The notes beneath the pieces were generated by a model, which worked only from the letters and a program-made list of their open reading frames with translations, ran no database searches and had not been told where the DNA came from. The position numbers were made by a program, and so were the translations under genes. DNA of 64,000 bases from Cohnella algarum (GTDB taxonomy: Bacteria > Bacillota > Bacilli > Paenibacillales > Paenibacillaceae), in assembly GCF_016937515.1 (NCBI RefSeq), contig NZ_JAFHKM010000002.1, forward strand, positions 2,723,001 through 2,787,000, read 5' to 3'. This document shows, piece after piece, positions 17,275 to 28,858 of the stretch (its first letter is position 1; each line of letters starts with the position of its first letter).

Positions 17275-18431
17275 AAAACCGGGGACTGCCGAAAGGTCGG
17301 AAAAGACCTTCGGGCAGTCCCCGGTTTTTCGTAACGGGATAAAGGACGGAAAACGACGTTTCCCAATCGGATTGCGACCGTTTTACGCTTTCGGCTCCAG
17401 TCCCGCAAAAACGCCAGCGCGTCGTCCAGCGTCGAGACTTTCACCAGTTCGAGATCAAGGTCGAGCTCCTTGACCGTTTCCTCGGCTTCCTTCCAGTTGC
17501 TCGCGCCGTTCTTCTCGTCGTAGGGGACGAGGAAGTAATCCGCTTTTTCCCGGTCGGCGGCCATCAGCTTGTATTTGATGCCTCCGATCTGCCCGACCGT
17601 GCCGTCGGCAGCGATCGTGCCGGTGCCGGCCACCCGGTAGCCCCGGGACAGGTCGTCTCCGGTCAATTGGGCGACGATTTCCAGCGTCATCATAAGTCCG
17701 GCCGAAGGACCGCCGGTGTCCGCGAAATCGAACTTGACCGGGTCCGGCGCGGTCACCTTCAGCACGGTTTCCTGATAAAAGCCGACGCCGGGCTTGCCGG
17801 TCGAAGCCATCGCGATGAGCGGGACCTCGGCCTCGAACGGCTTGTCGCCTCTCGTTCCGGCCAATTTGACGGTTTCCCCGGCTTTTTTGGATTGAAGCAC
17901 GGCCGTTAGCGATTCGGCCGTCAACGTTTCCTTGCCGTCGGCGGACGTAATGATATCCCCCTCCTGAAGCCCGTGCTCGCGGGCTTGCGTGTCCGGCAGA
18001 AACGCCCTGACGATGACGCCCTGCTCTTCGATTTGAATCTGCCGGCCGAGGGAGTCGTAGGCCGCCATCAGCGCCCCGTTTTCGGAGCTGTCCCGCATAT
18101 AGGCGAGCAGGTTCCGATAGGCGGCGTAATTGACCGTGCCTCCCGTGGCCTTCTCTTCGGTTACGATGTCCATTCGGGGGTTGATCCAAGCGTACAAGAT
18201 GGAAAAAACGTTCGGTTTCGAATACGTCGAAACGGTCGTAAACAGCAATGCGCCTTTCTCCTCCAGTTCGTGCCCGGTTTCGACCCGGGGATGAACGGGC
18301 TCGGCCGAGCCCGGTCCATAGAGCACGTAAGGGAACGACCAATTGCTCGCCACGATAAAGAGAACGGCAACCAGCCCGACGATAACGGCCGATCGGTAGC
18401 GGCGGAGCCAATGTTTCTGTTCAGCAGCCAT
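17271..18431 (-). CDS. PDZ and Lon-type (S16) membrane-anchored serine protease, SepM/YlbL family
   Basis: A 386-residue protein with an N-terminal membrane anchor (about residues 12-31), an extracytoplasmic region, a PDZ domain (HGLQEGDIITSADGKE) and a Lon-type protease domain. The catalytic dyad is visible as Ser in TGGPSAGLMM and Lys in GGIKYKLMAA. Relatives process peptide pheromones (SepM in streptococci) or act in surface quality control (YlbL). The start is ATG 18431, directly after GGAGGTGA; the longer frame from 18563 has no such site. The last 45 or so residues extend past the usual end of the family and the final 17 are encoded by the terminator hairpin. Confidence 0.88.
   Translation of the reverse strand: MAAEQKHWLRRYRSAVIVGLVAVLFIVASNWSFPYVLYGPGSAEPVHPRVETGHELEEKGALLFTTVSTYSKPNVFSILYAWINPRMDIVTEEKATGGTVNYAAYRNLLAYMRDSSENGALMAAYDSLGRQIQIEEQGVIVRAFLPDTQAREHGLQEGDIITSADGKETLTAESLTAVLQSKKAGETVKLAGTRGDKPFEAEVPLIAMASTGKPGVGFYQETVLKVTAPDPVKFDFADTGGPSAGLMMTLEIVAQLTGDDLSRGYRVAGTGTIAADGTVGQIGGIKYKLMAADREKADYFLVPYDEKNGASNWKEAEETVKELDLDLELVKVSTLDDALAFLRDWSRKRKTVAIRLGNVVFRPLSRYEKPGTARRSFPTFRQSPVF
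17273..17329. terminator. bidirectional terminator between iclR and the S16 protease
   Basis: AAAAACCGGGGACTGCC pairs with GGCAGTCCCCGGTTTTT, with an inner GAAAGGTC/GACCTTC stem. The 3' end of the minus-strand protease frame overlaps it. Confidence 0.9.
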
Positions 18432-18543
18432 CCGGGCTTCACCTCCGGTAACATTATAGCGCAACAACGCGAGCGGAAACAAAAAAGAAAAGGAAAGAGC
18501 AGGAAACGACGGCACGTTTCGTTCCGCAACCGCGCCCCGCAAC

Positions 18544-18585
18544 GCAAAAAAGTCCGAAAGCACGGGCGAACCGTACTTTCGGACT
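18544..18585 (-). terminator. intrinsic terminator after acnA
   Basis: On the minus strand AGTCCGAAAG and CTTTCGGACT pair and are followed by six T residues. Confidence 0.88.
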
Positions 18586-18608
18586 CGGGGCAGTGCGAAG
18601 CAAAAGAT

Positions 18609-21317
<2,709 letters not shown>

Positions 21318-21348
21318 ATCAATCAGCCTCCTGAGTCGTTGAGAATGA

Positions 21349-21419
21349 GTTTCATTGCGTGAAACACGATTTCAAAAAACCTTCAGTTATAGTATAACGT
21401 CAGACATGCGTTCCGTAAA
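21349..21419 (-). promoter_or_regulatory. acnA promoter and GTTTCA-N5-TGAAAC operator
   Basis: On the minus strand TTTACG (21419-21414) and TATACT (21396-21391) are 17 bp apart. A perfect GTTTCA-N5-TGAAAC dyad at 21349-21365 lies about 20-35 bp inside the predicted transcript, and an overlapping TGAAA-N5-TTTCA spans 21360-21374. A repressor here would act as a roadblock. Confidence 0.5.
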
Positions 21420-21670
21420 GTTACATTTGCTGGCTCTGTGAATGTTTTGTGACGAAATCCGCGCCGAATCGCGAATTTCATTTGGCGCGCTTTGCGCCCA
21501 TTTTAATAGGATGCCTCCCGTTCCGGGCGTTTCATCCGGCATTGGCGCAAAAAGACAACCCGGAAGCAGCTTGGCCTCCTCGGGGCCGCTCTTCCGACGT
21601 CATGCTTCGGCCGTTTTCCGCATAGGATGAAACGAAGCGAAGTCTGGGCGAATCGGGAGGAGGAACCGCG
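21420..21670. other. intergenic gap with small hairpins only
   Basis: No convincing gene is seen between the divergent acnA and the amidase-like gene. There is a GGCGC/GCGCC hairpin near 21484-21500 followed by ATTTTAAT, and a widely spaced inverted pair GTTTCATCC (21539) and GGATGAAAC (21625). Confidence 0.4.
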
Positions 21671-22744
21671 GTGCCGGATCGGCAGCTCGGATGGAAACAG
21701 GCGTTAGTCGATTATGTGAGTGTCGTCAATGAAGCCGGTTTGCTCGGGGATGCCAAGGCATTTCGACGCGTGCCGGATCCCTACCACCGCATGCGCCTCG
21801 TTCGTCGGGCGGAGGCGCTGGAGGAGCGCGCCGCGCTTGTCCGGTTCAAGCCGATCCGCAGCGAAATGAAGGCGCGCCTGCTCCGTTACGAGGCGAAGGA
21901 AACGGAGGTCGCGGCCGACCTGCAGCTTCATACGGTCCGCTCGTACGAACAGGACCGTTTTCCCTGGCTGGAAGAGCGGGTGGAGAAGGAGCGAATTCGC
22001 CTGATCAAGTCGGGAACCCGCTGGCGGGTGGACGGGATCGAGCCGATCGCCACCGAGCAGCACCCGCTGCCGATGGCTCACGCGAACCGGGAGCTTGTCG
22101 ACGAGTACGGCTGGCCCAGTCGCCCGGTGCTGCCTTCCATCCCGCTCATCAAGACGGATGCCGAAGTGCCCGCGCGTTCGAAGGTATACGCGGGGCCGGG
22201 CACGAGCGGGAGTTGGGAGGACGGGTACGAGCGAAGCATGCCTTACCGCAGGGAAGAGGCGGTCGCATATGCCGAGCGGTGGTGGGACCGGCCGAACCCC
22301 GCCTTCGAAAATTTCGACGTCAACTGCACCAATTACGTTTCCCAGTGTCTCTTTGCAGGGGGAGCGCCGATGAACTATACTGGTAGGAGAGAAACGGGCT
22401 GGTGGTACAAAGGGCGCTCCGGCGGGCAGGAGCTGTGGAGCTTCAGCTGGGCGGTCGCGAACAGTTTGCAGCATTATTTGTCGGCGCCAAGAGCGTTCGG
22501 GCTGCGGGCGGAGGCGGTCGACTCCCCGCGTCAGCTTCAACTGGGCGACGTCATTTGCTACGACTGGGACGGCAACGGAGGCTACCAGCACAACACGATC
22601 GTGACCGCGTTCACGCCGGACGGCATGCCGCTGGTGAACGCCAATACCGTCAGCAGCCGCCGCCGTTACTGGGATTACCGCGATTCCTACGCATGGACGG
22701 AGCAAACCCGGTACCGTTTTTTTCATTTAATCGACGAATTTTGA
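21671..22744 (+). CDS. amidase-like (Amidase_6) domain protein
   Basis: A 357-residue protein whose C-terminal 170 residues match the Amidase_6 fold, an NlpC/P60-like cysteine peptidase group linked to peptidoglycan. The nucleophile cysteine lies in DVNCTNYVSQC, and the catalytic histidine in GYQHNTIVTAF. Aromatic-rich blocks such as RRETGWWYKG and RRRYWDYRDSYAW are typical. The N-terminal half is charged, predicted helical and lacks a signal peptide, so action inside the cell or release at lysis is possible. The start is GTG 21671 after GGGAGGAGGAA. It sits 22 bp upstream of ddl, which fits a cell-wall role. Confidence 0.85.
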   Translation: MPDRQLGWKQALVDYVSVVNEAGLLGDAKAFRRVPDPYHRMRLVRRAEALEERAALVRFKPIRSEMKARLLRYEAKETEVAADLQLHTVRSYEQDRFPWLEERVEKERIRLIKSGTRWRVDGIEPIATEQHPLPMAHANRELVDEYGWPSRPVLPSIPLIKTDAEVPARSKVYAGPGTSGSWEDGYERSMPYRREEAVAYAERWWDRPNPAFENFDVNCTNYVSQCLFAGGAPMNYTGRRETGWWYKGRSGGQELWSFSWAVANSLQHYLSAPRAFGLRAEAVDSPRQLQLGDVICYDWDGNGGYQHNTIVTAFTPDGMPLVNANTVSSRRRYWDYRDSYAWTEQTRYRFFHLIDEF

Positions 22745-22766
22745 CCCTATCATCCGGAGGACTGCT

Positions 22767-23882
22767 ATGAATTCCAAAGTTCGCGTCGGCCTCGTGTACG
22801 GCGGACGCTCTGGCGAGCACGAAGTTTCCCTGCAAACCGCTCTCGCGGTTTTGAAAGCATTCGACTACGGGAAATACGAACTGATTCCCTTTTATATAAC
22901 GAAGACCGGCCAATGGCGGTCCGGACCGAAGCTGGAGGCGCCGCCGGCCGCGATCGCCGAGCTCCGGTTCGAACCCGAACCCGATGCGATCGACGCCCCG
23001 TCCGATGCCATGCTCCCCGTCGTGCGGGGCATGAGCGAGCTCGCGCCCGCCGACGGCGAAGCGCAGCGTCCGATCGACGTCATGTTTCCGCTGCTGCACG
23101 GAACGTTCGGCGAGGACGGCACCATTCAGGGCCTGTTCGAGATGGCCAACCTGCCTTATGTAGGGGCGGGAGTCCTGGCCTCGGCGGTCGGCATGGACAA
23201 GGCATTCATGAAAACGATGTTCGCCCAGGCGGGACTTCCCCAGGTCGGCTACCGGTTTTTCACCCGGTTCCAGTGGGAAAAGGAGCGCGAAGCGCTGCTG
23301 GCCGACATCGAGGCGTCCCTGAAATACCCTTGCTTCGTCAAGCCGGCGAACCTCGGCTCGAGCGTCGGCATCTCCAAGGCGCGAAACCGGGAAGAGCTGG
23401 CCGACGCCGTTTCCACGGCGCTCCGCTACGACCGCAAAGTAATCGTGGAGGAGTTCGTCGACGCCCGGGAGATCGAGGTCAGCGTGCTCGGCAATGACGA
23501 GCCGAGGGCGTCGGTGCCCGGGGAGATCGTCAGCTCGAACGATTTTTACGACTATAATGCCAAATATATCGACGGGAAATCCGCCATGGTCATTCCGGCC
23601 GAAATCGATCCGGACGCCGCCGCCGCCGTGCGGGAAATGGCGGTCAAAGCGTTCCGGGCGATCGACGGCTCCGGGCTCTGCCGCGCGGACTTTTTCATGC
23701 GGCGCAGCGACGGGCGGCTCTTCATCAACGAAGTCAACACGATGCCGGGCTTTACTCCGTTCAGCATGTACCCGCTGCTGTGGCAGGAATCCGGCGTTTC
23801 ATACCGCGAGCTGCTGGACACGCTGATCGAGCTTGCGATCGAGCGCCACGGCGAGCGGCAAAAGCTCGACTACGGCGGTTAA
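22767..23882 (+). CDS. ddl: D-alanine--D-alanine ligase
   Basis: Ddl joins two D-alanines using ATP for peptidoglycan precursor synthesis. The 371-residue protein begins with VGLVYGGRSGEHEVS, the family N-terminal signature. The ATP-grasp region includes FVKPANLGSSVGISKA, and EVNTMPGFTPFSMYP at the C-terminus provides magnesium and substrate contacts. The start ATG 22767 follows a CCGGAGGA ribosome site. It is followed closely by a small conserved gene. Confidence 0.97.
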   Translation: MNSKVRVGLVYGGRSGEHEVSLQTALAVLKAFDYGKYELIPFYITKTGQWRSGPKLEAPPAAIAELRFEPEPDAIDAPSDAMLPVVRGMSELAPADGEAQRPIDVMFPLLHGTFGEDGTIQGLFEMANLPYVGAGVLASAVGMDKAFMKTMFAQAGLPQVGYRFFTRFQWEKEREALLADIEASLKYPCFVKPANLGSSVGISKARNREELADAVSTALRYDRKVIVEEFVDAREIEVSVLGNDEPRASVPGEIVSSNDFYDYNAKYIDGKSAMVIPAEIDPDAAAAVREMAVKAFRAIDGSGLCRADFFMRRSDGRLFINEVNTMPGFTPFSMYPLLWQESGVSYRELLDTLIELAIERHGERQKLDYGG

Positions 23883-23902
23883 CGCAACCGGAGGGATCAG
23901 AG

Positions 23903-24220
23903 ATGGGCTTTCAAACGGAATTCAACTCGGTATGCAAATTCAAATCCGAGCAGGAGCTGTACGAGCTTCTGGAATACGGACGGGGCAAAATGGTCAAAAA
24001 GCAGTTCCGCGTGTTCCCGACCGGCCAGAAGGTCATCGCCTACACGCCGGACAACCAGGCTATCGCCATCGTGAAAATCGTCGCCTCCATCGCCGAAATC
24101 AATTTCCAGGGCGAAGAGGTGACCGAGGTGGAAATGGAGCTGGTCCGGCGGCTGACGGAGGAGGAAGCGCGCGTGCAAACCGCGCTCGCGCACGAAATGT
24201 TTTTCGGCGAACAGGGCTGA
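23903..24220 (+). CDS. small conserved protein downstream of ddl, unknown function
   Basis: A 105-residue soluble protein that I do not recognise by name. It starts MGFQTEFNSVCKFK and has a mixed alpha/beta composition with a central block QFRVFPTGQKVIAYTPDNQA and an acidic C-terminal helix. It has no membrane segment or metal motif. GGAGGGATCAGAG just before ATG 23903 is a good ribosome site. It lies 20 bp after ddl, so co-transcription is likely. Confidence 0.75.
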   Translation: MGFQTEFNSVCKFKSEQELYELLEYGRGKMVKKQFRVFPTGQKVIAYTPDNQAIAIVKIVASIAEINFQGEEVTEVEMELVRRLTEEEARVQTALAHEMFFGEQG

Positions 24221-24315
24221 AGCCCCGCAAATCGAACGGGTGGACAAGCCCGCGATCGGACAAACTTCTTTTAGAGAACGCGCGGCTTCGGCCGGGCGAA
24301 AAAGGGGCGAGTTCG

Positions 24316-25302
24316 ATGCGAGTCAGGTTCGGTTTTGTCGCCATGTCCGTTCAATTGGAAAACGCATCCCCGTCCCGGACGATGACGATGGCGAATTTCG
24401 CCAAACTCGCGGACCGAGAGGCGGGGCTTCGTCGTTTGGAGACGCTTGCCGAGGAAAACATCCGCAATACGCTGCGCCTGCTGAAGCACTGCCGGTATAT
24501 GGGCGTCAAAGTGTACCGAATGACCTCCAAGCTCATCCCGCTGGCGACGCATGAGGACCTCGCCGACTGGTCCCCTTACGAAAAGCTGGCTCCGTCGTTT
24601 GCGGAAATCGGAAGCTTTGCCCGCGAGCACGGCATCCGCCTGTCGTTTCACCCCGACCACTTTACGGTGCTGAGCACGCCCCGCGAAGAGGTGCTCCGCA
24701 AATCGGTCAAGGATCTCGAGCATCATGTGCGAATTCTCGAGTGCATGGGGCTCGACGAGCGGGCGCTCTGCAACATTCACGTCGGCGGAAGCTACGGGAA
24801 CAAGGAGGAAGCGGGCCAACGGTTTCTGCGCAATTTCGGCTCGCTGGACGAGCGGATCGGACGGCGTCTGACGCTGGAAAACGACGATAAAACGTTCACG
24901 GCCGCGGAAACGCTGGCGATCTGCGAGGCGGCCGGGACCCCGATGGTGCTGGACCTGCACCATCACGCGGTCAATTCCGGCGGCGAGTCCGCGGAAGTGC
25001 TGTGGCCGCGCATCGCCCGGACATGGGAACGGTTCGAGCCGCTCGGTCTTCCTCCCAAGCTGCACGCATCCAGCCCGAAAAGCGCGACAGACCCGCGTGG
25101 CCATGCCGACTACGTGGAATCCGGGCCGCTGCTCGCCTTTTTGCGGAGCATCGCGGGTTCGACGCCGGCCGTTGACGTCATGATCGAGGCGAAGCAAAAG
25201 GACCTGGCGCTGGTCAAGCTTATGGAGGACATGAAGGCGGCCGCGGCGGACGGGGAAGGGGTGCGGATCGTCGACGGGGCAAGCATCGAAGTTGAAGGGT
25301 AG
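24316..25302 (+). CDS. uvsE: UV DNA damage endonuclease
   Basis: UvsE nicks DNA 5' of UV photoproducts and starts an alternative excision repair path. The 328-residue protein is a TIM barrel of the UvdE type. It shows MRVRFGFVAMS at the N-terminus, the metal-site histidines in LSFHPDHFTVL and NIHVGGSYGNKEEA, and LENDDKTFT, VLDLHHHAVN and IEAKQKDLAL. All expected metal ligands appear present. ATG 24316 is chosen because the family N-terminus starts there; the open frame continues upstream without homology. Bacterial UvsE is common in spore formers. Confidence 0.95.
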   Translation: MRVRFGFVAMSVQLENASPSRTMTMANFAKLADREAGLRRLETLAEENIRNTLRLLKHCRYMGVKVYRMTSKLIPLATHEDLADWSPYEKLAPSFAEIGSFAREHGIRLSFHPDHFTVLSTPREEVLRKSVKDLEHHVRILECMGLDERALCNIHVGGSYGNKEEAGQRFLRNFGSLDERIGRRLTLENDDKTFTAAETLAICEAAGTPMVLDLHHHAVNSGGESAEVLWPRIARTWERFEPLGLPPKLHASSPKSATDPRGHADYVESGPLLAFLRSIAGSTPAVDVMIEAKQKDLALVKLMEDMKAAAADGEGVRIVDGASIEVEG

Positions 25303-26236
25303 AAAGCGGTTTGCGGCAGCGATGGGAAACCCGCTGGCGCAGGGGCCGCACGAAAGGCACGGGCATCCCGCGAGCGGGCCGCCCGTTACGGAGGAGTTGG
25401 ACGAGTTGGAAGGTTGGGCTTGGACGCTGTTCGCGCTGATCGGCGTCGTTTCCGCCATATTCGGAAGCATCGTCGGCTTGGGCGGAGGCATCGTCATCGT
25501 TCCGTCGCTCGTCTTGATCGCGCCGGCCATGCTCGGAGAGGCGGTGTCGACGCAGACGGCCGTCGGCACTTCGCTTGCGGTGCTGATCTTGACCGCGTTT
25601 ACGGCCACCTGGACCTATAAAAAACAAGGCAAAGTCGACTTTAAAACCGGATGGCTGCTGTTCGCCACGAGCGGTCCCGCGGCGATGGCGGGCGCCGCCG
25701 CGACGAATGATGTCCCGAAAGGCCCCTTTCAACTGAGCTTCGGCCTGTTCATGTTCGTCATGTTCGTTCTCATGATCGCCCGGGAGCGCATGAAGCCGCT
25801 GAGCCGGGACTGGCCCGTACGCCGGACGTTCGCCGATGCGGACGGGAACGAATACGAGTACGGGTATTCGATCGGACTGGCGCTTGCGATCGGAGCGGGA
25901 GTCGGCGTTTCGTCCGGCTTGTTCGGCATCGGAGGCGGCTCCCTGTTCGTGCCGCTTATGGTGCTGCTGTTCGGGTTCCCGCCCCACGTCGCGACGGCCA
26001 CGTCCATGTTCGTCATTTTGCTGTCCTCCGTGACGGGAAGCGCGGTGCATGCGGCAAACGGCAACATCGATTGGCTGCTGTTCGCCGCCCTCGCTCCCGG
26101 CGCGATCGTCGGCGGAAAACTGGGCGCGGCGATCGCCGCGCGGATGACGGGCAAGCAGCTGATGTGGCTGTTGAGGGCGACGCTGCTCGCGGTTGCCGTC
26201 TATTTGATCATTAAAGGATCGGGGGAAATGGGCTGA
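25292..26236 (+). CDS. TauE/SafE family (TSUP) anion permease
   Basis: A membrane protein of the TauE/SafE family, thought to export sulfite, sulfoacetate or related anions. It has two homologous halves, each with a glycine-rich signature: GSIVGLGGGIVIVPSLVL and SSGLFGIGGGSLFVPLMV. About eight membrane segments are visible. The start is uncertain. The longest frame begins at TTG 25292 and overlaps uvsE by 11 bp. ATG 25322 lacks a ribosome site. TTG 25406 has GGAGGAG 11 bp upstream and gives the usual short N-terminus, so it may be the true start. The substrate is not deducible. Confidence 0.85.
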   Translation: MKGRKRFAAAMGNPLAQGPHERHGHPASGPPVTEELDELEGWAWTLFALIGVVSAIFGSIVGLGGGIVIVPSLVLIAPAMLGEAVSTQTAVGTSLAVLILTAFTATWTYKKQGKVDFKTGWLLFATSGPAAMAGAAATNDVPKGPFQLSFGLFMFVMFVLMIARERMKPLSRDWPVRRTFADADGNEYEYGYSIGLALAIGAGVGVSSGLFGIGGGSLFVPLMVLLFGFPPHVATATSMFVILLSSVTGSAVHAANGNIDWLLFAALAPGAIVGGKLGAAIAARMTGKQLMWLLRATLLAVAVYLIIKGSGEMG

Positions 26237-26404
26237 CCGAACGCCCGTTTTTCCCCTTTTTCCCGTTAGACGCGGAACTCGCTATCTTCCCTCTCGTATA
26301 TAATACAAGCATGATAGAATTAGGGAACGAAGTCGCGCTATAATAAACGGGTAAGGGTTTTCACGGAAAAAACTATTATTTTGGAAGATTTGAGGGATGA
26401 TTCG

Positions 26405-27241
26405 ATGGATGCCAACGAGCCGGTTATCGGCAGCAAGAGCTTTACGGCGGTCGCCGTCAACTGCGCAGCCAAGGCCGGTGAATGGATTAAAACCAAAATC
26501 GGCAACTTCGCGGCCCCCGACGTCAAATACAGCAAGCACGATCTCGTCACCGAAGTGGACAAGGGAGCGGAGAGGCTGATTCGGAATTTGATCGTGACCC
26601 ACTTTCCGGAGCATTCTTTTTTGGGCGAGGAAGGGGTCGAACCCGGCCCGGAAGCTTCGGCGAAGGCGCTGGAACGCAAAAGCGAAGCGGAATATTTGTG
26701 GATCGTCGACCCGGTCGACGGAACGACCAATTACGTGCACGGTTTCCCGTTTTATTCGGTATCGATCGCCTTGGCTTATAAGGGACAAGTTATCGTCGGC
26801 GTCGTATACGATCCTTCCCGGGACGAGCTGTTCGTAGCCGAACGGGGCAAAGGCGCTTACGTACACGGGAAAAGAATGAGCGTTTCGAAGGAGACGGCTC
26901 TCGCGCAAAGCCTCGTCGCCACCGGCCTGCCGGCGGATCACGTGGCGGCGCTTCCGGCCAATCTGCGCCAGATTCAGGCGCTGGCTCCGCAGGTGCGGAA
27001 TTTGCGGATCGCCGGCTCGGCCGCCTTGCACATGGCCTACGTGGCGGCGGGACGGCTTAGCGGGTTTTGGGAAGTGGGGCTCAACGCCTGGGATTTGGCC
27101 GCGGGCTCGCTGCTCGTCGAAGAGGCGGGAGGGCGGCTGTCCGATCAGGCCGGCCAGCCTTATCATCTCGGCGTCCGGGACATTGCGGCGAGCAACGGCC
27201 GGATTCACGACGAGCTGATCGAATCGCTCGCCAAAGCGTAA
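26405..27241 (+). CDS. inositol monophosphatase family protein
   Basis: A 278-residue lithium-sensitive-type phosphatase of the IMPase/SuhB fold. Magnesium-binding motifs are complete: LGEEG, then DPVDGTTNYVHGFPFYSVSI near residue 100, and the C-terminal NAWDLAAGSLLVEEAGG. It may act on inositol phosphates, 3'-phosphoadenosine phosphates or sugar phosphates; family members differ. ATG 26405 is favoured by GAGGG 8 bp upstream over TTG 26381. A TATAAT at 26299-26304 may be its -10. A small acidic protein gene follows after 47 bp. Confidence 0.92.
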   Translation: MDANEPVIGSKSFTAVAVNCAAKAGEWIKTKIGNFAAPDVKYSKHDLVTEVDKGAERLIRNLIVTHFPEHSFLGEEGVEPGPEASAKALERKSEAEYLWIVDPVDGTTNYVHGFPFYSVSIALAYKGQVIVGVVYDPSRDELFVAERGKGAYVHGKRMSVSKETALAQSLVATGLPADHVAALPANLRQIQALAPQVRNLRIAGSAALHMAYVAAGRLSGFWEVGLNAWDLAAGSLLVEEAGGRLSDQAGQPYHLGVRDIAASNGRIHDELIESLAKA

Positions 27242-27288
27242 AAATCCGAGCTTTCGACCATCCTAGGGGAAGCGAAGGAGGCGGCGAC

Positions 27289-27594
27289 ATGGCCGAGGAA
27301 CAGAAACGAGCCGCCGGGTCGCCCGAAGCGGACGAGGCCGCGGAGACCGCGGCTTCGCCGGCGGAAAGGGAATTGGCCCGCCGCTTGGCGGAGGGCGAGG
27401 CGGACGGCCGGAACGCGGCCGAAGAAGCGGTGGCATCTCTGCCGCCGCGGTGGGAAATCCGCATTCGGAGCGAAAGCGATCCGATCGCGGAGAAGACGGC
27501 AGTCTATCGCAAGATGGCTTCCGAGGCGGACGACCGCTACGCCCGTTACGACGGAACCGCGGCGGGCGGCGACGCGTCGGCCAAAGAAGAGTAA
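27289..27594 (+). CDS. small acidic protein, unknown function
   Basis: A 101-residue protein rich in Ala and Glu that I cannot assign. It looks largely disordered or helical, with a short ordered-looking segment PPRWEIRIRSESDPIAEKTA in the middle. There is no signal peptide. GAAGGAGGCGG lies 5-8 bp before ATG 27289, and a terminator follows at once, so it is probably translated as the last gene of the inositol-phosphatase unit. Confidence 0.65.
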   Translation: MAEEQKRAAGSPEADEAAETAASPAERELARRLAEGEADGRNAAEEAVASLPPRWEIRIRSESDPIAEKTAVYRKMASEADDRYARYDGTAAGGDASAKEE

Positions 27595-27637
27595 GCAGTT
27601 CCCGGAAACGGTTCGTTTTCGCGGGGCTGCTTTTTTT
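27594..27637 (+). terminator. intrinsic terminator after the acidic-protein gene
   Basis: The AGCAG...CCCG arm pairs with CGGGGCTGCT and is followed by seven T residues. Confidence 0.85.
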
Positions 27638-27746
27638 CGGATCGAACTCGCGATAGCGCCAAAACCAGCAGATTTGCAGGCTTTCCTATATGCCGCCGGA
27701 CGGCTAACGAAAGGCGATTCTGCCGGCACGAGTCCATCGCTTTATC

Positions 27747-27775
27747 GCGTTCGCGGGGCGGAGGAGCGCGAACGC
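27747..27775. other. 9-bp perfect stem downstream of the LysR gene
   Basis: GCGTTCGCG and CGCGAACGC form a hairpin 23 bp past the LysR stop codon. There is no clear T run, so it is a possible processing or weak termination signal only. Confidence 0.35.
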
Positions 27776-27797
27776 AGCCTAAGTCTATACGAGGCCC

Positions 27798-28688
27798 TCA
27801 TACGTCCAGTTTCGCCCGCATAAAGGCGATGAACCGCGACGCCTGGGACGCCAGCGAATCTTCCTTGCGGTAGACAAGGCTGATCGTTCGAGGCCGCACC
27901 TTGCCGGGCAGCTCCCGCACCGCCAAATCGCCGTCGGCGGCTTCCCTCAAGACGCTGCGCCCCGGCAGCAGCCCGATTCCCATGCCGTGCTTGACGGCTT
28001 CCTTGATCGTCTCGACGGCGCCCAGCTCCATCCGAACGTTCCAGCGCAGCCCGTTTTCCCTCGCCCAATGCTCGGCCAGCTCCCGCGAGGTCGACCCCGT
28101 CTCATGAACGAGAAACGGCTCGTCCGCAAGGTCGCTCACGGCGACGTTCTGCCTCCCCGCCAGCCGATGCCGCGGAGGCAGGACGAGCTTTAATCCGTCA
28201 TCGGCGAGCTTGATGACGTGAAGCTCCGGATAGGGCTCGTCCGGCAGCGAAACGACGGCGACGTCCACTTCGTACCGGTGCAGCATGGCAAGCACGTCGG
28301 AAGCTTGCTTCACCGTCAGCAGCGGGAGCGTCAAAGGGAATTTCATCTGGAACTCGGCGAGATACGCCGGCAGGAAATAAGTGGCGGGCGTATAGCTCGC
28401 GCCCAGTCTGAGCTTGCCCCGTCCCTGATCCCTGTACTCGCTCATTAGCCGCTGGGCTTCGTCCATCATGGCGGCGATTTTGCGGGCGTAAGGGAGCAGG
28501 TCCTCCCCGGCTTCGCTAAGCCGCAGACGCCCGGACCTTTTGCGAAACAGCTCGACTCCGAGCGTATCCTCCAACTTTTTCAAATGAAACGTAACCGTTG
28601 GCTGCTTGAGCCCCAACTCCTCGGCGGCATCCGAAATCGTGCGGCTGGCGGCCGCTTTTAGAAAGACTTTCAACTGTTGGACGTTCAT
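27798..28688 (-). CDS. LysR family transcriptional regulator
   Basis: A 296-residue LysR-type regulator with an N-terminal winged helix (MNVQQLKVFLKAAASRTISD, then LKQPTVTFHLKKLEDTLG) and a periplasmic-binding-like effector domain. It is divergent from the ABC importer operon starting at 28859, separated by an AT-rich region with a dyad, the usual layout in which LysR controls its neighbour. The effector is unknown; given the neighbours it may be linked to a phosphate ester, phosphonate or iron substrate. The start ATG 28688 follows GAGGG. Confidence 0.92.
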   Translation of the reverse strand: MNVQQLKVFLKAAASRTISDAAEELGLKQPTVTFHLKKLEDTLGVELFRKRSGRLRLSEAGEDLLPYARKIAAMMDEAQRLMSEYRDQGRGKLRLGASYTPATYFLPAYLAEFQMKFPLTLPLLTVKQASDVLAMLHRYEVDVAVVSLPDEPYPELHVIKLADDGLKLVLPPRHRLAGRQNVAVSDLADEPFLVHETGSTSRELAEHWARENGLRWNVRMELGAVETIKEAVKHGMGIGLLPGRSVLREAADGDLAVRELPGKVRPRTISLVYRKEDSLASQASRFIAFMRAKLDV

Positions 28689-28728
28689 CCGCCAATCCCT
28701 CGTTTCCCCCGTTTCCGATCGATTAAAA

Positions 28729-28810
28729 TATAGATAAATTCGATAAAAATATCAATAACTATAGATATTATTTAATCTCAAGTTGGCATTGGGTTTACAT
28801 AAGCTTGACA
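28729..28810. promoter_or_regulatory. LysR-type operator region between regulator and importer
   Basis: ATATC-N10-GATAT (28749-28768) is a perfect-arm dyad. TATAGATA occurs twice, at 28729 and 28760, 31 bp apart or about three helical turns. TTGACA at 28805-28810 may be the -35 of the importer operon; its -10 is not clear. The block is strikingly AT-rich for this genome. Confidence 0.5.
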
Positions 28811-28858
28811 ATCCCCCCTTAAAGTTAAGGCATACCTAATTTGGGCAGGGGGATGCAT

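Noticed and set aside
23833..24315. A long in-frame extension upstream of uvsE
   Set aside because: It overlaps ddl and the small gene after it, lacks homology, and the family N-terminus begins at 24316.
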